The position numbers and the translations under genes were made by a program. The notes beneath the pieces are model-generated. The model did not search any database and had not been told where the DNA came from. It saw only the letters and a program-made list of their open reading frames with translations. Shown here in pieces: positions 1 through 11,600 of a DNA stretch of 64,000 nt. The number at the start of each line of letters is the position of its first letter. Position 1 is the stretch's first letter. The stretch is from Nemertoderma westbladi (lineage: Eukaryota; Xenacoelomorpha; Nemertodermatida; Nemertodermatidae), in assembly GCA_032718475.1 (NCBI GenBank), contig JAUCBJ010008272.1, positions 336 through 64,335 on the forward strand, written 5' to 3'.

Positions 1-4
1 AGAT

Positions 5-28
5 AAGCAGTGTATCACGCAGAGTACT
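5..28. other. Primer/adapter-like sequence at window start
   Basis: These bases match, with two single-base deletions, the SMART-type amplification primer that begins AAGCAGTGG and ends CGCAGAGTACT. From memory, this primer is used in template-switch cDNA kits and in low-input whole-genome amplification. It sits directly against an inverted repeat. This suggests a library artefact at a contig end rather than genomic sequence. Confidence 0.6.
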
Positions 29-253
29 GTAACACTGTGTACAAATTGGGAATAGTAACCCCAATTGTCTCACACTTTATCAAGTCACTGCACTGTCTCG
101 TCGTAGTGTGTTTTTAGGCTATAAGCGGCGTTTTTTCATGTTACTTCCTACAGAACCAGTTAAAAGGTTATAACTTTCGAGGAGACAGTGCCAGTGACTT
201 TAGAAAGTGTGAGACAATTGGGGTTACTATTCCCAATTTGTACACAGTGTTAC
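29..253. repeat. Inverted repeat (foldback), arms about 72 bp
   Basis: Bases 29-98 read as the near-exact reverse complement of about 179-253, with a spacer of roughly 80 bases. The left arm abuts the primer-like bases. This could be a true foldback or a chimeric amplification product. Confidence 0.8.
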
Positions 254-493
254 AACTCAGAAAACACAGGGCTTCCAGAGTTATTTAACTATATTCGAAT
301 ATAATACGTCGTAGTGTGTTTTTAGGCTATAAGCGGCGTTTTTTCATGTTACTTCCTACAGAACCAGTTAAAAGGTTATAACTTTCGAGGAGACAGTGCC
401 AGTGACTTGAGAAAGTGTGAGACAATTGGGGTTACTATTCCCAATTTGTACACAGTGTTACAACTCAGAAAACGCAGGGCTTCCAGAGTTATT
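99..493. repeat. Two direct copies of a 189-bp sequence
   Basis: Bases 99-287 and 307-493 are nearly identical and separated by about 20 bases. The second copy overlaps the edge of the adjoining LINE remnant, so the last dozen residues of that reading frame come from this repeat. Together with the inverted arm at 29-98 this makes three related segments at the contig end. Confidence 0.8.
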
Positions 494-928
494 TCCAATG
501 GGAATATCTGGGAGTACAGACTCAGACACTTTTACTTCTATAAAGTTATCAGGCAATACCCTGTCATTATTGAGGAGCTTTTCAAAGTGGGCTTTCCAAC
601 CATTGAGGCGATCGGCTGGTGATTCAGCCTTAACCTTGGTGGTTGGTTGGCTTTTCCGCCCAGTAAGCAGATTGATCGATTTCCATGCCTGGGATGATTG
701 CCTGCTGTCGTCAGCATCATTGATGGCATCAACCTGTTGGTTTATTAGCTCCTGTAGATTAACAGAGTACTGCCTGTTCAGGGACCTAGATGCAGCCTTA
801 ACTGCATTCTTGGCCGCTGTAGTCTGTTTGAGTCGGGACTCTTTCTGCGCTTTATGAAGGTCATTTCGGCACTTCTGAATTTTGTTGTCAGTCCAGGGGG
901 CCCTTTTCCTGTTTCGAGGGTATGGCAT
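494..928 (-). pseudogene. Non-LTR retrotransposon fragment (endonuclease-RT linker)
   Basis: An open frame of about 145 codons starts at 928. It is rich in Lys/Arg at its start and contains a SLNRQYSVNLQELINQQ segment, then the block AWKSINLLTGRKSQPT, a DRLNGWKAHFEKLLN block and a PDN motif. This order (basic helix, 'W..in.ltGrks', 'eRl..W..HF..LL') is characteristic of the linker between the endonuclease and reverse transcriptase of LINE-type elements. No endonuclease or RT catalytic motifs are present, so it is a truncated piece. The clade cannot be named by eye. Confidence 0.65.
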
Positions 929-1180
929 TATTTAAAACACCTTGGGTACCCATTTACCAGATTTATTATACTAGCTAGTTTTTGCTATTTTTTTAATAAA
1001 TATTATAAAAGAAGTGCTAGCTATAAATTTTGATAAATATTATAAATATTGTTAAATATTATATTAGAACACGTACTGTATAAGCTACCAAATGTTGATA
1101 AATATTGTTGTTCTAGAACATTTTTAGTAAAAAAAATTATCATACAACCCTTATTTAAAAAAATTGTTACTATCGATATT
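929..1180. other. AT-rich spacer, nothing recognised
   Basis: AT-rich sequence with several ATAAATATT words. No coding potential or repeat unit was seen. Confidence 0.6.
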
Positions 1181-1520
1181 TTTACTCTCGATATTTTTCA
1201 ACATTCTATATTTTTCAACACTCGATATTTGTCAACACTCGATATTTGTCAACACTCGATATTTTTCAACACTCGATATTTTTCAACACTCGATATTATT
1301 ACTCTCGATATTTTTCAACACTCGATATTTTTACTCTCGATAATTTTCAACACTCGATATTTTTACTCTCGATAATTTTCAACACTCATTATTTTTACTC
1401 TCGATATTTTTACCCTCGATATTTTTACTCTCGATATTTTTTGAACTCTCGATATTATCGTTATTTTTCAACACTCTATGTTTTTACTCGCGTTATTTTT
1501 ACTCTCGATATTTTTCATGT
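1181..1520. repeat. Short-unit minisatellite (CTCGATATTTTT...)
   Basis: Imperfect tandem units of about 14-18 bp alternate 'caacactcgatattttt' with 'actctcgatattttt', for roughly 20 copies. The reading frames across it (1049-1542) are by-products of the repeat. Confidence 0.85.
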
Positions 1521-2050
1521 TTTTCAATATAACCGAGAATAGATTTACTAAAGGCGGATTTAATTTTATGAATTTCTTTTAAGTTAGCAAGAGTGAAGAA
1601 CGGGTCTATTTCTGTGAATGAGTATGTTACTAAAGGATATATTTTTATATTGAATATCTTAATGGCGGTGTCCGTGGATATTAAACGCAATAGCTGCAAC
1701 TACCCAATAATTCCAAAAGCTTTCATATTCTTTAGCTTTATGTGGGTAGTGAATGATAAAGATGTCTTAAGGGTAACTCCGAGGTATTCGTAGTTGTTTA
1801 CTAATTTAATTTCACCGTTTCCATATTTAAATTTATTATGTTTTCATATCGCCCCCCCCCCCCCCCCCCCCCCCCCCCTTGCGGAATTTCACTATCTTTG
1901 TTTTTGTTTTATTAAATTAACTTGCATACCATTTACGTTACTGTCCACCAGTTGAAAATAATGTCAAGAGCTGATTGGATATCTTTCCTGTTTCTTGAAT
2001 AATATCACTAAGTCATCCGCGCAGAAGATGAATTTACATAATTAGGGATG
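1505..2050 (-). pseudogene. Decayed LINE reverse-transcriptase fragment
   Basis: Read on the minus strand from about 2040, three frames together show LINE RT landmarks in the correct order: a catalytic CADDLVIL motif near 2020, NKTKIVKFRKGG just before the poly-C run, NNYEYLGVTL near 1780, and KIYPLVTY followed by ILG near 1640-1530. These correspond to RT motif C, the palm/thumb 'YLG' block and the C-terminal block of non-LTR RTs. Stops and frameshifts separate the blocks, and a 27-base C homopolymer interrupts it. It is a dead copy lying just downstream of the K2P gene. Confidence 0.75.
1852..1878. repeat. Poly-C run (27)
   Basis: Uninterrupted C homopolymer inside the LINE remnant. It is one of about eight long G/C runs in an otherwise AT-rich window. 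Confidence 0.95.
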
Positions 2051-2492
2051 CTAGATTTCTAAGAGCCACTGCGAGGTCGGCAATGAATATGATATTAACA
2101 TAATATATTACATGATATCATATTTAATTGATGGGGAGTTTACGTACAGTACACGGCTAATGAGAAAATATTTTGATTGTTAAATCCAAACAATTATTTC
2201 CGATAATTTTATCGTAAGATACACATTAGATAAATAATGAATAATGATTAACTATAATTAATTATTTGTGCTTATAAGTAAGTACTGTACTGTATATTAC
2301 TGTATTATATATATATATATTTATTATGTAACTAATTTATTAGATATTATATACTATCTATAATTATTAAATTTAAATACTGGCATAAACATATACAATA
2401 TGAAATCCCAGTTCCAAAATAGATTTTACTTTGATTCTTCTAGTAATTACTGTAGGCCTATACAATTTAGTTGCGAGGTAGATATTTTTTGT
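2051..2492. other. 3' flank of the K2P gene, AT-rich
   Basis: No coding signal. On the minus strand there is an AATAAA that overlaps the K2P stop codon (2493-2498) and another near 2321, either of which could serve polyadenylation. A short TA dinucleotide run is present near 2310. Confidence 0.5.
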
Positions 2493-2668
2493 TTATTCAG
2501 TAGCTTTGGTTACCGGCTTCTCCTCGAACACTTCGTCTTCAGTGACTTCGTACAGAGGTTCATCGTCACCCTCCACTTCTACTGGTTTAACAGCGTTCGC
2601 TATCCTCCTGGCCATTTTGCTGAACTCAACTTGCGCCATTGCTATGCACATTGTCATTATTGTCATCC
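2493..2668 (-). CDS. K2P exon 3 (rest of M4 and C-terminal tail)
   Basis: Acceptor TTTACTTAACAG (AG at 2670-2669), then GGATGACAATAATG. Joined to exon 2 this gives IYMILG followed by MTIMTMCIAMAQ, a natural M4 helix, and a tail ending EKPVTKATE. The stop TAA lies within an AATAAA hexamer. The upstream Met at 2702 is intronic. Confidence 0.88.
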
Positions 2669-5600
2669 CTGTTAAGTAAATTAATAAAAACCCCAATAAC
2701 ATTGTCTCGTCGTTTATATTATTGGTAGATAATTGTCATTTTTTTTTTGCTTTGTACAATATACAGTAGGATGTACCTGATGTAGAACATTATAAGACGT
2801 GTGAGACTACAGTAGCATCCATTGGGCACAGCATGATTACTGTAGGCCTGTTACCGGTACATGTCACCCAACACTTACTCCCTTTTCAGCGACTCTATGA
2901 TTACTGTAGGCCTGTTACCGGTACATGTCACCCAACACTTACTCCCTTTTCAGCGACTCTATGATTACTGTAGGCCTGTTACCGGTACATGTCACCCAAC
3001 ACTTACTCCCTTTTCAGCGACTCTATGAATACTGTAGGCCTGTTACCGGTACATGTCACCCAACACTTACTCCCTTTTCAGCGACTCTATGAATACTGTA
3101 GGCCTGTTACCGGTACATGTCACCCAACACTTACTCCCATTTCAGCGACTCTATGAATACTGTAGGCCTGTTACCGGTACATGTCACCCAACACTTACTC
3201 CCTTTTCAGCGACTCTATGAATACTGTAGGCCTGTTACCGGTACATGTCACCCAACACTTACTCCCTTTTCAGCGACTCTATGAATACTGTAGGCCTGTT
3301 ACCGGTACATGTCACCCAACACTTACTCCCATTTCAGCGACTCTATGAATACTGTAGGCCTACCGGTGGTGGTGCAGCAGTCGGCGATTGTGGCCCGTTA
3401 AGTCCCTGTCGCGTTAGAGGTCCTTTGTGTGTTATGTCCTTTTATAGTTTATTATTGGTGTCCTTTTACGCTTATAGGGAAAGGAGCAGGTTACAGTGGC
3501 ACATTATTCTAACCAAAACTATGAACGAAAGTTAACAGAACACGTTACAGTTATATATTTGAGTTGTTGTTTGTGTTACCGTAAATACTTAACACACAAA
3601 ATGACAACCTGCTTATACGCAGTTGGCCTACATTGGGTTAGCTATTCAATTCATAGAACTCAGCAACTGTATGTCAAAACAGTATGTTTAATTAAATAAA
3701 TTGGATTTGAGCTGTTAATGCAACTGTGATTACAGTATTGACATGTAATTTATTGGTTTTGTTCAGAAATGTAAAAATGTTAACACGTTCGTGGGAACTT
3801 CGCGCAGCACGAGGCTCAGCTATGAGACACAAATTAAAATTGAGTGATTCTATCACAAATTCTGTATTTGAGAATGTAACAAAACCACCATTCAATAAAA
3901 TAAAGGGAGACAGTTCCTCCCCTTGCAACCCTCTGCAACACAACCCATAAATATGTACGATAGGCCTTACCAGTGCAGTACGAGAGATTGATGGCCTTTT
4001 TAATCTGCAATCCAAACCCATAAGTACGGCACCAGTATGATAGATTGATGGCAGGTAGGTATTGACAGTGAATTTGTGTTTTATAATTAAGATTAGGGCT
4101 GACTCAATTTGTCAGAAATATTTACACATATCTTGTGCCGATCCCGATGTAAAGTAGTAATGATATCGAAATAAAATTTAATTAAAAACAAATAAATTAA
4201 TTTACATATTACATAGGTTAGAACCTGAACCGCAAAAAAACTATCCTCAACAGCCATAAATGTCACAAATATTTTAGAATTACATATCTAAAGTTGAAAT
4301 TTAGGCATTTTTATTAGAGACGAGAACTACAGTATATACATACGGGCCCATTTACTTTAAAGTAAATAGTATATATGCGATATTTAATCTCCTCTTCTGA
4401 AATTATAAAAAATATTAAAAATAATAAACCCACGATAAATTTCAGATCGGGATTAGCTAATTCTGGCGTCACATTATAGTTTTGAATATAGGATATGGTT
4501 ATTGTATATAGTGCTAGCATTGATGCACTTTGTTGTGTACTGAATTCCAATTTCTACAAATAATAAGCGAGGCGTAAATGATTGTTACCATCTGAGACCA
4601 AATAGCTTACGTGAAAAGCGGAGACAATACTTGCTGAACCTAGGCCTACATATGGCTGGGTGGATGTGCTGTACTGTATTGTATCATACTACTGTATATA
4701 CAGTAGCAGCAGTAATATGCGTAAATAGCCATTAATACCCAGTGAATTATAGATATAATTGACTGCCTAGACAGAGTATGAGTATAGCTGATGTAATGAG
4801 GGTCTAGACACAGTATGAGTATAGCTGATGCAGTGAGTGCTGTACTAGACACAGTATGAGTATAGCTGATGCAGTGAGGGCCTGGACACAGTATGAGTAT
4901 AGCTGACGCAGCGAGGGCCTAGACACAGTATGAGTATAGCCGATGCAGTGAGGGCCTAGACACAGTATGAGTATAGCTGATGCAGTGAGGGCCTAGTCAC
5001 AGTATGAGTATAGCTGATGCAGTGAGGGCCTACACACAGTATGAGTATAGCTGACGCAGCGAGGGCCTAGACACAGTGTGAGTCTAGCTGATGCAGTGAG
5101 TGCTAGACACAGTATGAGTATAATAGCTGTTGCAGTGAGGGCCTAGACACAGCTTGAGTATAGCTGATGCAGTGAGGGCCTAAGATACAGTATGAGTATA
5201 GCTGATGCAGTGAGTGCTAGACACAGTATGAGTATAGCTGATGCAGTGAGGGCCTAGACACAGCATGAGTATAGCTGATGCAGTGAGGGCCTAAACACAG
5301 TATGAGTATAGCTGATGCAGTGAGGCCGCCTAGAAACAGCATGAGTATAGCTGATGCAGTGAGGTCCTAGACACAGTATGAGTATAGCTGATGCAGTGAG
5401 GGCCTAGTCACAGTATGAGTATAGCTGCATGCAGTGAGGGCCTAGTCACAGTATGAGTATAGCTGATGCAGTGAGTGCTAGACACAGTATGAGTATAGCT
5501 GATGCCGTGAGTGCCTAGACACAGTATGAGTATAGCTGATGCAGTGAGGGCCTAAACACAGTATGAGTATAACTGATGCAGTGAGGGTCTAGACACAGTA

Positions 5601-8600
5601 TGAGTATAGCTGATGCAGTGAGGGCCTAGACACAGTATGAGTATAGCTGATGCAGTGAGTGCCTAGACACAGTATGAGTATAGCTGATGCCGTGAGTGCC
5701 TAGACACAGTATGAGTATAGCTGATGCAGTGAGGGCCTAAACACAGTATGAGTATAGCTGATGCAGTGAGGGCCTAGACACAGTATGAGTATAGCTGGTG
5801 CAGTGAGGGCCTAGACACAGTATGAGTATAGCTGATGCAGTGAGTGCTAAACACAGTATGAGTATAGCTGGTGCAGTGAGGGCCTAGACAAAGTATGAGT
5901 ATAGCTGATGCAGTGAGGGCCTAAACACAGTATGAGTATAGCTGATGCAGTGAGGGCCTAGACACAGTATGAGTATAGCTGATGCAGTGAGGGCCTAGAC
6001 AAAGTATGAGTATAGCTGATGCAGTGAGGGCCTAGAATCACGGCTTTTCTAGACTTCATTATATGAAAGATGATTTGGAGATACTGTATATTAATTAATG
6101 AGCAAACAATTATATTTCATCAAAATAACTAAATTGTATTTCATCAAGAATACTGTATATTCTTAGCACATCTAACATTGTTAACAATGCTAGAACTTGA
6201 TCTACAATTCAAGCAGTATGTTAATGATGATGTTAGTGATTGGGTGGTTATGTAAAATACGTTCTCTCCATTAATTGAAATAAATTTACTCGAGGTCTAT
6301 AAATAAATATACTTACCCAATTTGACACATACGAACTTACCAAGTTGGATATACAAACTTACCGAGAATCATGTATACAGTACAAACTTACCGAGTATCA
6401 TGTATACAGTACAAACTTACCGAGTATCATGTATACAGTACAAACTTACCGAGAATCATGTATACAAACTTACCGAGAATCATGTATATAAACTTACCGA
6501 GAATCATGTATACAGTACAAACTTACCGAGTATCATGTATACAGTACAAACTTACCGAGAATCATGTATACAAACTTACCGAGAATCATGTATACAAACT
6601 TACCGAGAATCATGTATACAAACTTACCGAGAATCATGTATACAAACTTACCGAGAATCATGTATACAAACTTACCGAGTATCATATCATGTATACAAAC
6701 TTACCGAGAATCATGTATACAAACTTACCGAGAATCATGTATACAAACTTACCCAGAATCATGTATACAAACTTACCGAGAATCATGTATACAAACTTAC
6801 CGAGAATCATGTATATAAACTTACCGAGAATCATGTATACAAACTTACCGAAAATCATGTGTACAAACTTACCGAGAATCATGTATACAAACTTACCGAG
6901 TATCATGTATACAAACTTACGGAGTATCATGTATACAGTACAAACTTACCGAGTATCATGTATACAGTACAAACTTACCGAGAATCATGTATACAAACTT
7001 ACCGAGAATCATGTATACAAACTTACCGAGAATCATGTATACAAACTTACCGAGAATCATGTATACAAACTTACCGAGAATCATGTATACAAACTTACCG
7101 AGAATCATGTATACAAACTTACCGAGAATCATGTATACAGTACAAACTCACCGAGAATCATGTATACAAACTTACCGAGAATCATGTATACAAACTTACC
7201 GAGAATCATGTATACAAACTTACCGAGAATCATGTATACAAACTTACCGAGAATCATGTATACAAACTTACCGAGAATCATGTATACAAACTTACCGAGA
7301 ATCATGTATACAAACTTACCGAGAATCATGTATACAAACTTACCGAGAATCATGTATACAGTACAAACTCACCGAGAATCATGTATACAAACTTACCGAG
7401 AATCATGTATACAAACTTACCGAGAATCATGTATACAGTACAAACTCACCGAGAATCATGTATACAAACTTACCGAGAATCATGTATACAAACTTACCGA
7501 GAATCATGTATACAAACTTACCGAGAATCATGTATACAAACTTACCGAGAATCATGTATACAAACTTACCGAGAATCATGTATACAAACTTACCGAGAAT
7601 CATGTATACAAACTTACCGAGAATCATGTATAGAAACTTACCGAGTATCATGTATATAAACTTACCGAGAATCATGTATACAAACTTACGGAGTATCATG
7701 TATACAAACTTACCGAGAATCATGTATAGAAACTTACCGAGTATCATGTATACAGTACAAACTCACCGAGAATCATGTATACAAACTTACGGAGTATCAT
7801 GTATACAAACTTACCGAGAATCATGTATAGAAACTTACCGAGTATCATGTATACAAACTTACCGAGAATCATGTATACAAACTTACGGAGTATCATGTAT
7901 ACAAACTTACCGAGAATCATGTATAGAAACTTACCGAGTATCATGTATACAAACTTACCGAGAATCATGTATACATACTTACGGAGTATCATGTATACAA
8001 ACTTACCGAGAATCATGTATAGAAACTTACCGAGTATCATGTATACAAACTTACCGAGAATCATGTATACAAACTTACCGAGAATCATGTATACAAACTT
8101 ACCGAGAATCATGTATACAAACTTACCGAGAATCATGTATACAAACTTACCGAGAATCATGTATACAAACTTACCGAGAATCATGTATACAAACTTACCG
8201 AGAATCATGTATACAAACTTACCGAGAATCATGTATACAAACTTACCGAGAATCATGTATACAAACTTACCGAGAATCATGTATACAGTACAAACTCACC
8301 GAGAATAATGTATACAAACTTACCGAGAATCATGTATACAAACTTACCGAGAATCATGTATACAGTACAAACTCACCGAGAATCATGTATACAAACTTAC
8401 CGAGAATCATGTATACAAACTTACCGAGAATCATGTATACAAACTTACCGAGAATCATGTATACAAACTTACCGAGAATCATGTATACAAACTTACCGAG
8501 AATCATGTATACAAACTTACCGAGAATCATGTATACAAACTTACCGAGAATCATGTATACAAACTTACCGAGAATCATGTATAGAAACTTACCGAGTATC

Positions 8601-11600
8601 ATGTATACAAACTTACCGAGAATCATGTATACAAACTTACGGAGTATCATGTATACAAACTTACCGAGAATCATGTATAGAAACTTACCGAGTATCATGT
8701 ATACAGTACAAACTCACCGAGAATCATGTATACAAATTTACGGAGTATCATGTATACAAACTTACCGAGAATCATGTATAGAAACTTACCGAGTATCATG
8801 TATACAAACTTACCGAGAATCATGTATACAAACTTACCGAGAATCATGTATACAAACTTACCGAGAATCATGTATACAAACTTACCGGGAATCATGTATA
8901 CAAACTTACCGAGAATCATGTATACAAACTTACCGAGAATCATGTATACAAACTTACCGAGAATCATGTATACAAACTCACCGAGAATCATGTATACAAT
9001 CTTACCGAGAATCATGTATACAAACTTACCGAGAATCATGTATACAAACTTACCGAGAATCATGTATACAAACTTACCGAGAATCATGTATACAAACTTA
9101 CCGAGAATCATGTATACAAACTTACCGAGTATCATGTAAATGGTGCCAAGAAGGAGGTAACCTTCATGCTGAGGCAACAGATCTCCGAAACCGATGGTTG
9201 TTATGGTGATGAAACAGAAATAGAACGCTTCAAAGTAATTCCATTGGTCCTCCCACAAAGGGAATGCGAACGCCCCAATAAGGATATAGATGAAGAGGAA
9301 ACTCGCAGCCAACCATACCGGTATATCGTATTCCTTTCTCTTCCAGTAGGGCTCCTCTTCTGTTACCGGCGATGGGAAACTCCCGTATGATTTACTCCCA
9401 GGAAGTTCCCCCCGCAACTCGGCTAGTTTCGCGTGTCGTTGCTGCTCCTTCATATCATAAAGTTCTTTGAGTTTTTTCTTCCTCCAACGCATGAACCGCG
9501 TGTACAATGTTTTATTCCATCGCGCTAAAAGTCGTCCGATGTCTGTGATGACCAATAGCATTATCGGGATTCCAATCACGGCGTACACCATGCAGGCTAT
9601 ACGGCCGTGCGTGGTAACTGGTACTATGTGACCATAACCTGTTCGACAAAATAATTATGGAAATTATATTTAAAATAATTATGACATATGCAAGTTGTGT
9701 TACATACTGATATATAAAGAAAATGAAATAGCAGTGAAAACTAATGGAGTAAAAGTATAAGAACTAGAAAGTAAAGGTATAAGAACTAATAGACTAAAAG
9801 TATAAGAACTAATAGAGTAAAAGTATAAGAACTAATAGATTAAAAGTATAAGAACTAATAGAGTAAAAGTATAAGAACTAATAGAGTAAAAGTATAAGAA
9901 CTAGTAGAGTAAAAGTATAAGAACTAGTAAGGTAAAAGTATAAGAACTAATAGATTAAAAGTATAAGAACTAGAAAGTAAAGGTATAAGAACTAATAGAC
10001 TAAAAGTATAAGAACTAATAGAGTAAAAGTATAAGAACTAATAGACTAAAAGTATAAGAACTAATAGAGTAAATGTAAAAGTATAAGAACTAATAGAGTA
10101 AAAGTATAATAACTATAAAGTAAAAGTATAAGAACTAATAGAGTAAAAGTATAATAACTATAAAGTAAAAGTATAAGAACTAATAGAGTAAAAGTATAAG
10201 TACTAATAGAATAAAAGTAAAAGAACTAATAGAGTAAAGTATAAGAACTAGAAAGTAAAAGTATAAGAGCTAATAGATTAAAAGTATAATAACTAATAGA
10301 GTAAAAGTATAAGAACTAGAAAGTAAAAGTATAAGAACTAATAGAGTAAAAGTATAAGAACTAATAGAGTAAAAGTATAAGAACTAATAGAGTAAAAGTA
10401 TAAGAACTAATAGACTAAAAGTATAAGAACTAATAGAGTAAATGTAAAAGTATAAGAACTAATAGAGTAAAAGTATAATAACTATAAAGTAAAAGTATAA
10501 GAACTAATAGAGTAAAAGTATAATAACTATAAAGTAAAAGTATAAGAACTAATAGAGTAAAAGTATAAGTACTAATAGAATAAAAGTATAAGAACTAATA
10601 GAGTAAAGTATAAGAACTAGAAAGTAAAAGTATAAGAGCTAATAGATTAAAAGTATAATAACTAATAGAGTAAAAGTATAAGAACTAGAAAGTAAAAGTA
10701 TAAGAACTAATAGAGTAAAAGTATAAGAACTAAAAGAGTAAAAGTATAAGAACTAATAGAGTAAAAGTATAAGAACTAATGGAGTAAAAGTAAAAGAACT
10801 AATAGAGTAAAAGTATAAGAACTAATAGAGTAAAAGTATAAGAACTAATAGAGTAAACGTATAAGAACTAATAGAGTAAAAGTATAAGAACTAATAGAGT
10901 AAAAGTATAAGAACTAATAGAGTAAAAGTATAAGAACTAATAGAGTAAAAGTATAAGAACTAATAGAGTAAAAGTATAAGAACTAATAGAGTAAAAGTAT
11001 AAGAACTAGGGTAAAGTATAAGAACTAATAGAGTAAAAGTATAAGAACTAATAGAGTAAAAGTATAAGAACTAATAGAGTAAAAGTATAAGAACTAATAG
11101 AGTAAAAGTATAAGAACTAATAGAGTAAAAGTATAAGAACTAATAGAGTAAAAGTATAAGAACTAATGGAGTAAAAGTAAAAGAACTAATAGATTAAAAA
11201 TATAAGAACTAATAGAGTAAAAGTATAAGAACTAATAGAGTAAAAGTATAAGAACTAATAGATTAAAAGTATAAGAACTAATAGAGTAAAAGTATAAGAA
11301 CTAATAGATTAAAAGTATAAGAACTAATAGAGTAAAAGTATAAGAACTAATAGATTAAAAGTATAAGAACTAATAGAGTAAAAGTATAAGAACTAATAGA
11401 GTAAAAGTATAAGAACTAATAGAGTAAAAGTATAAGAACTAATAGAGTAAAAGTATAAGAACTAATCGAGTAAAAGTATAAGAACTAATAGAGGTAAAAG
11501 TATAAGAACTAATAGAGTAAACGTATAAGAACTAATAGAGTAAAAGTATACGAACTAGTAAGGTAAAAGTATTATAACTATTAGAGATAGAGAATTTAAA

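Noticed and set aside
4764-6034. CRISPR-like regular repeat spacing
   Set aside because: The units are contiguous tandem copies without unique spacers, in an animal gene intron.
6322-9209. Reading frames of 445, 740 and other large sizes on plus and several on minus
   Set aside because: They run through the 24-bp array, whose unit is a multiple of three without stops. Only the short minus-strand continuation of K2P exon 2 has any possible meaning.
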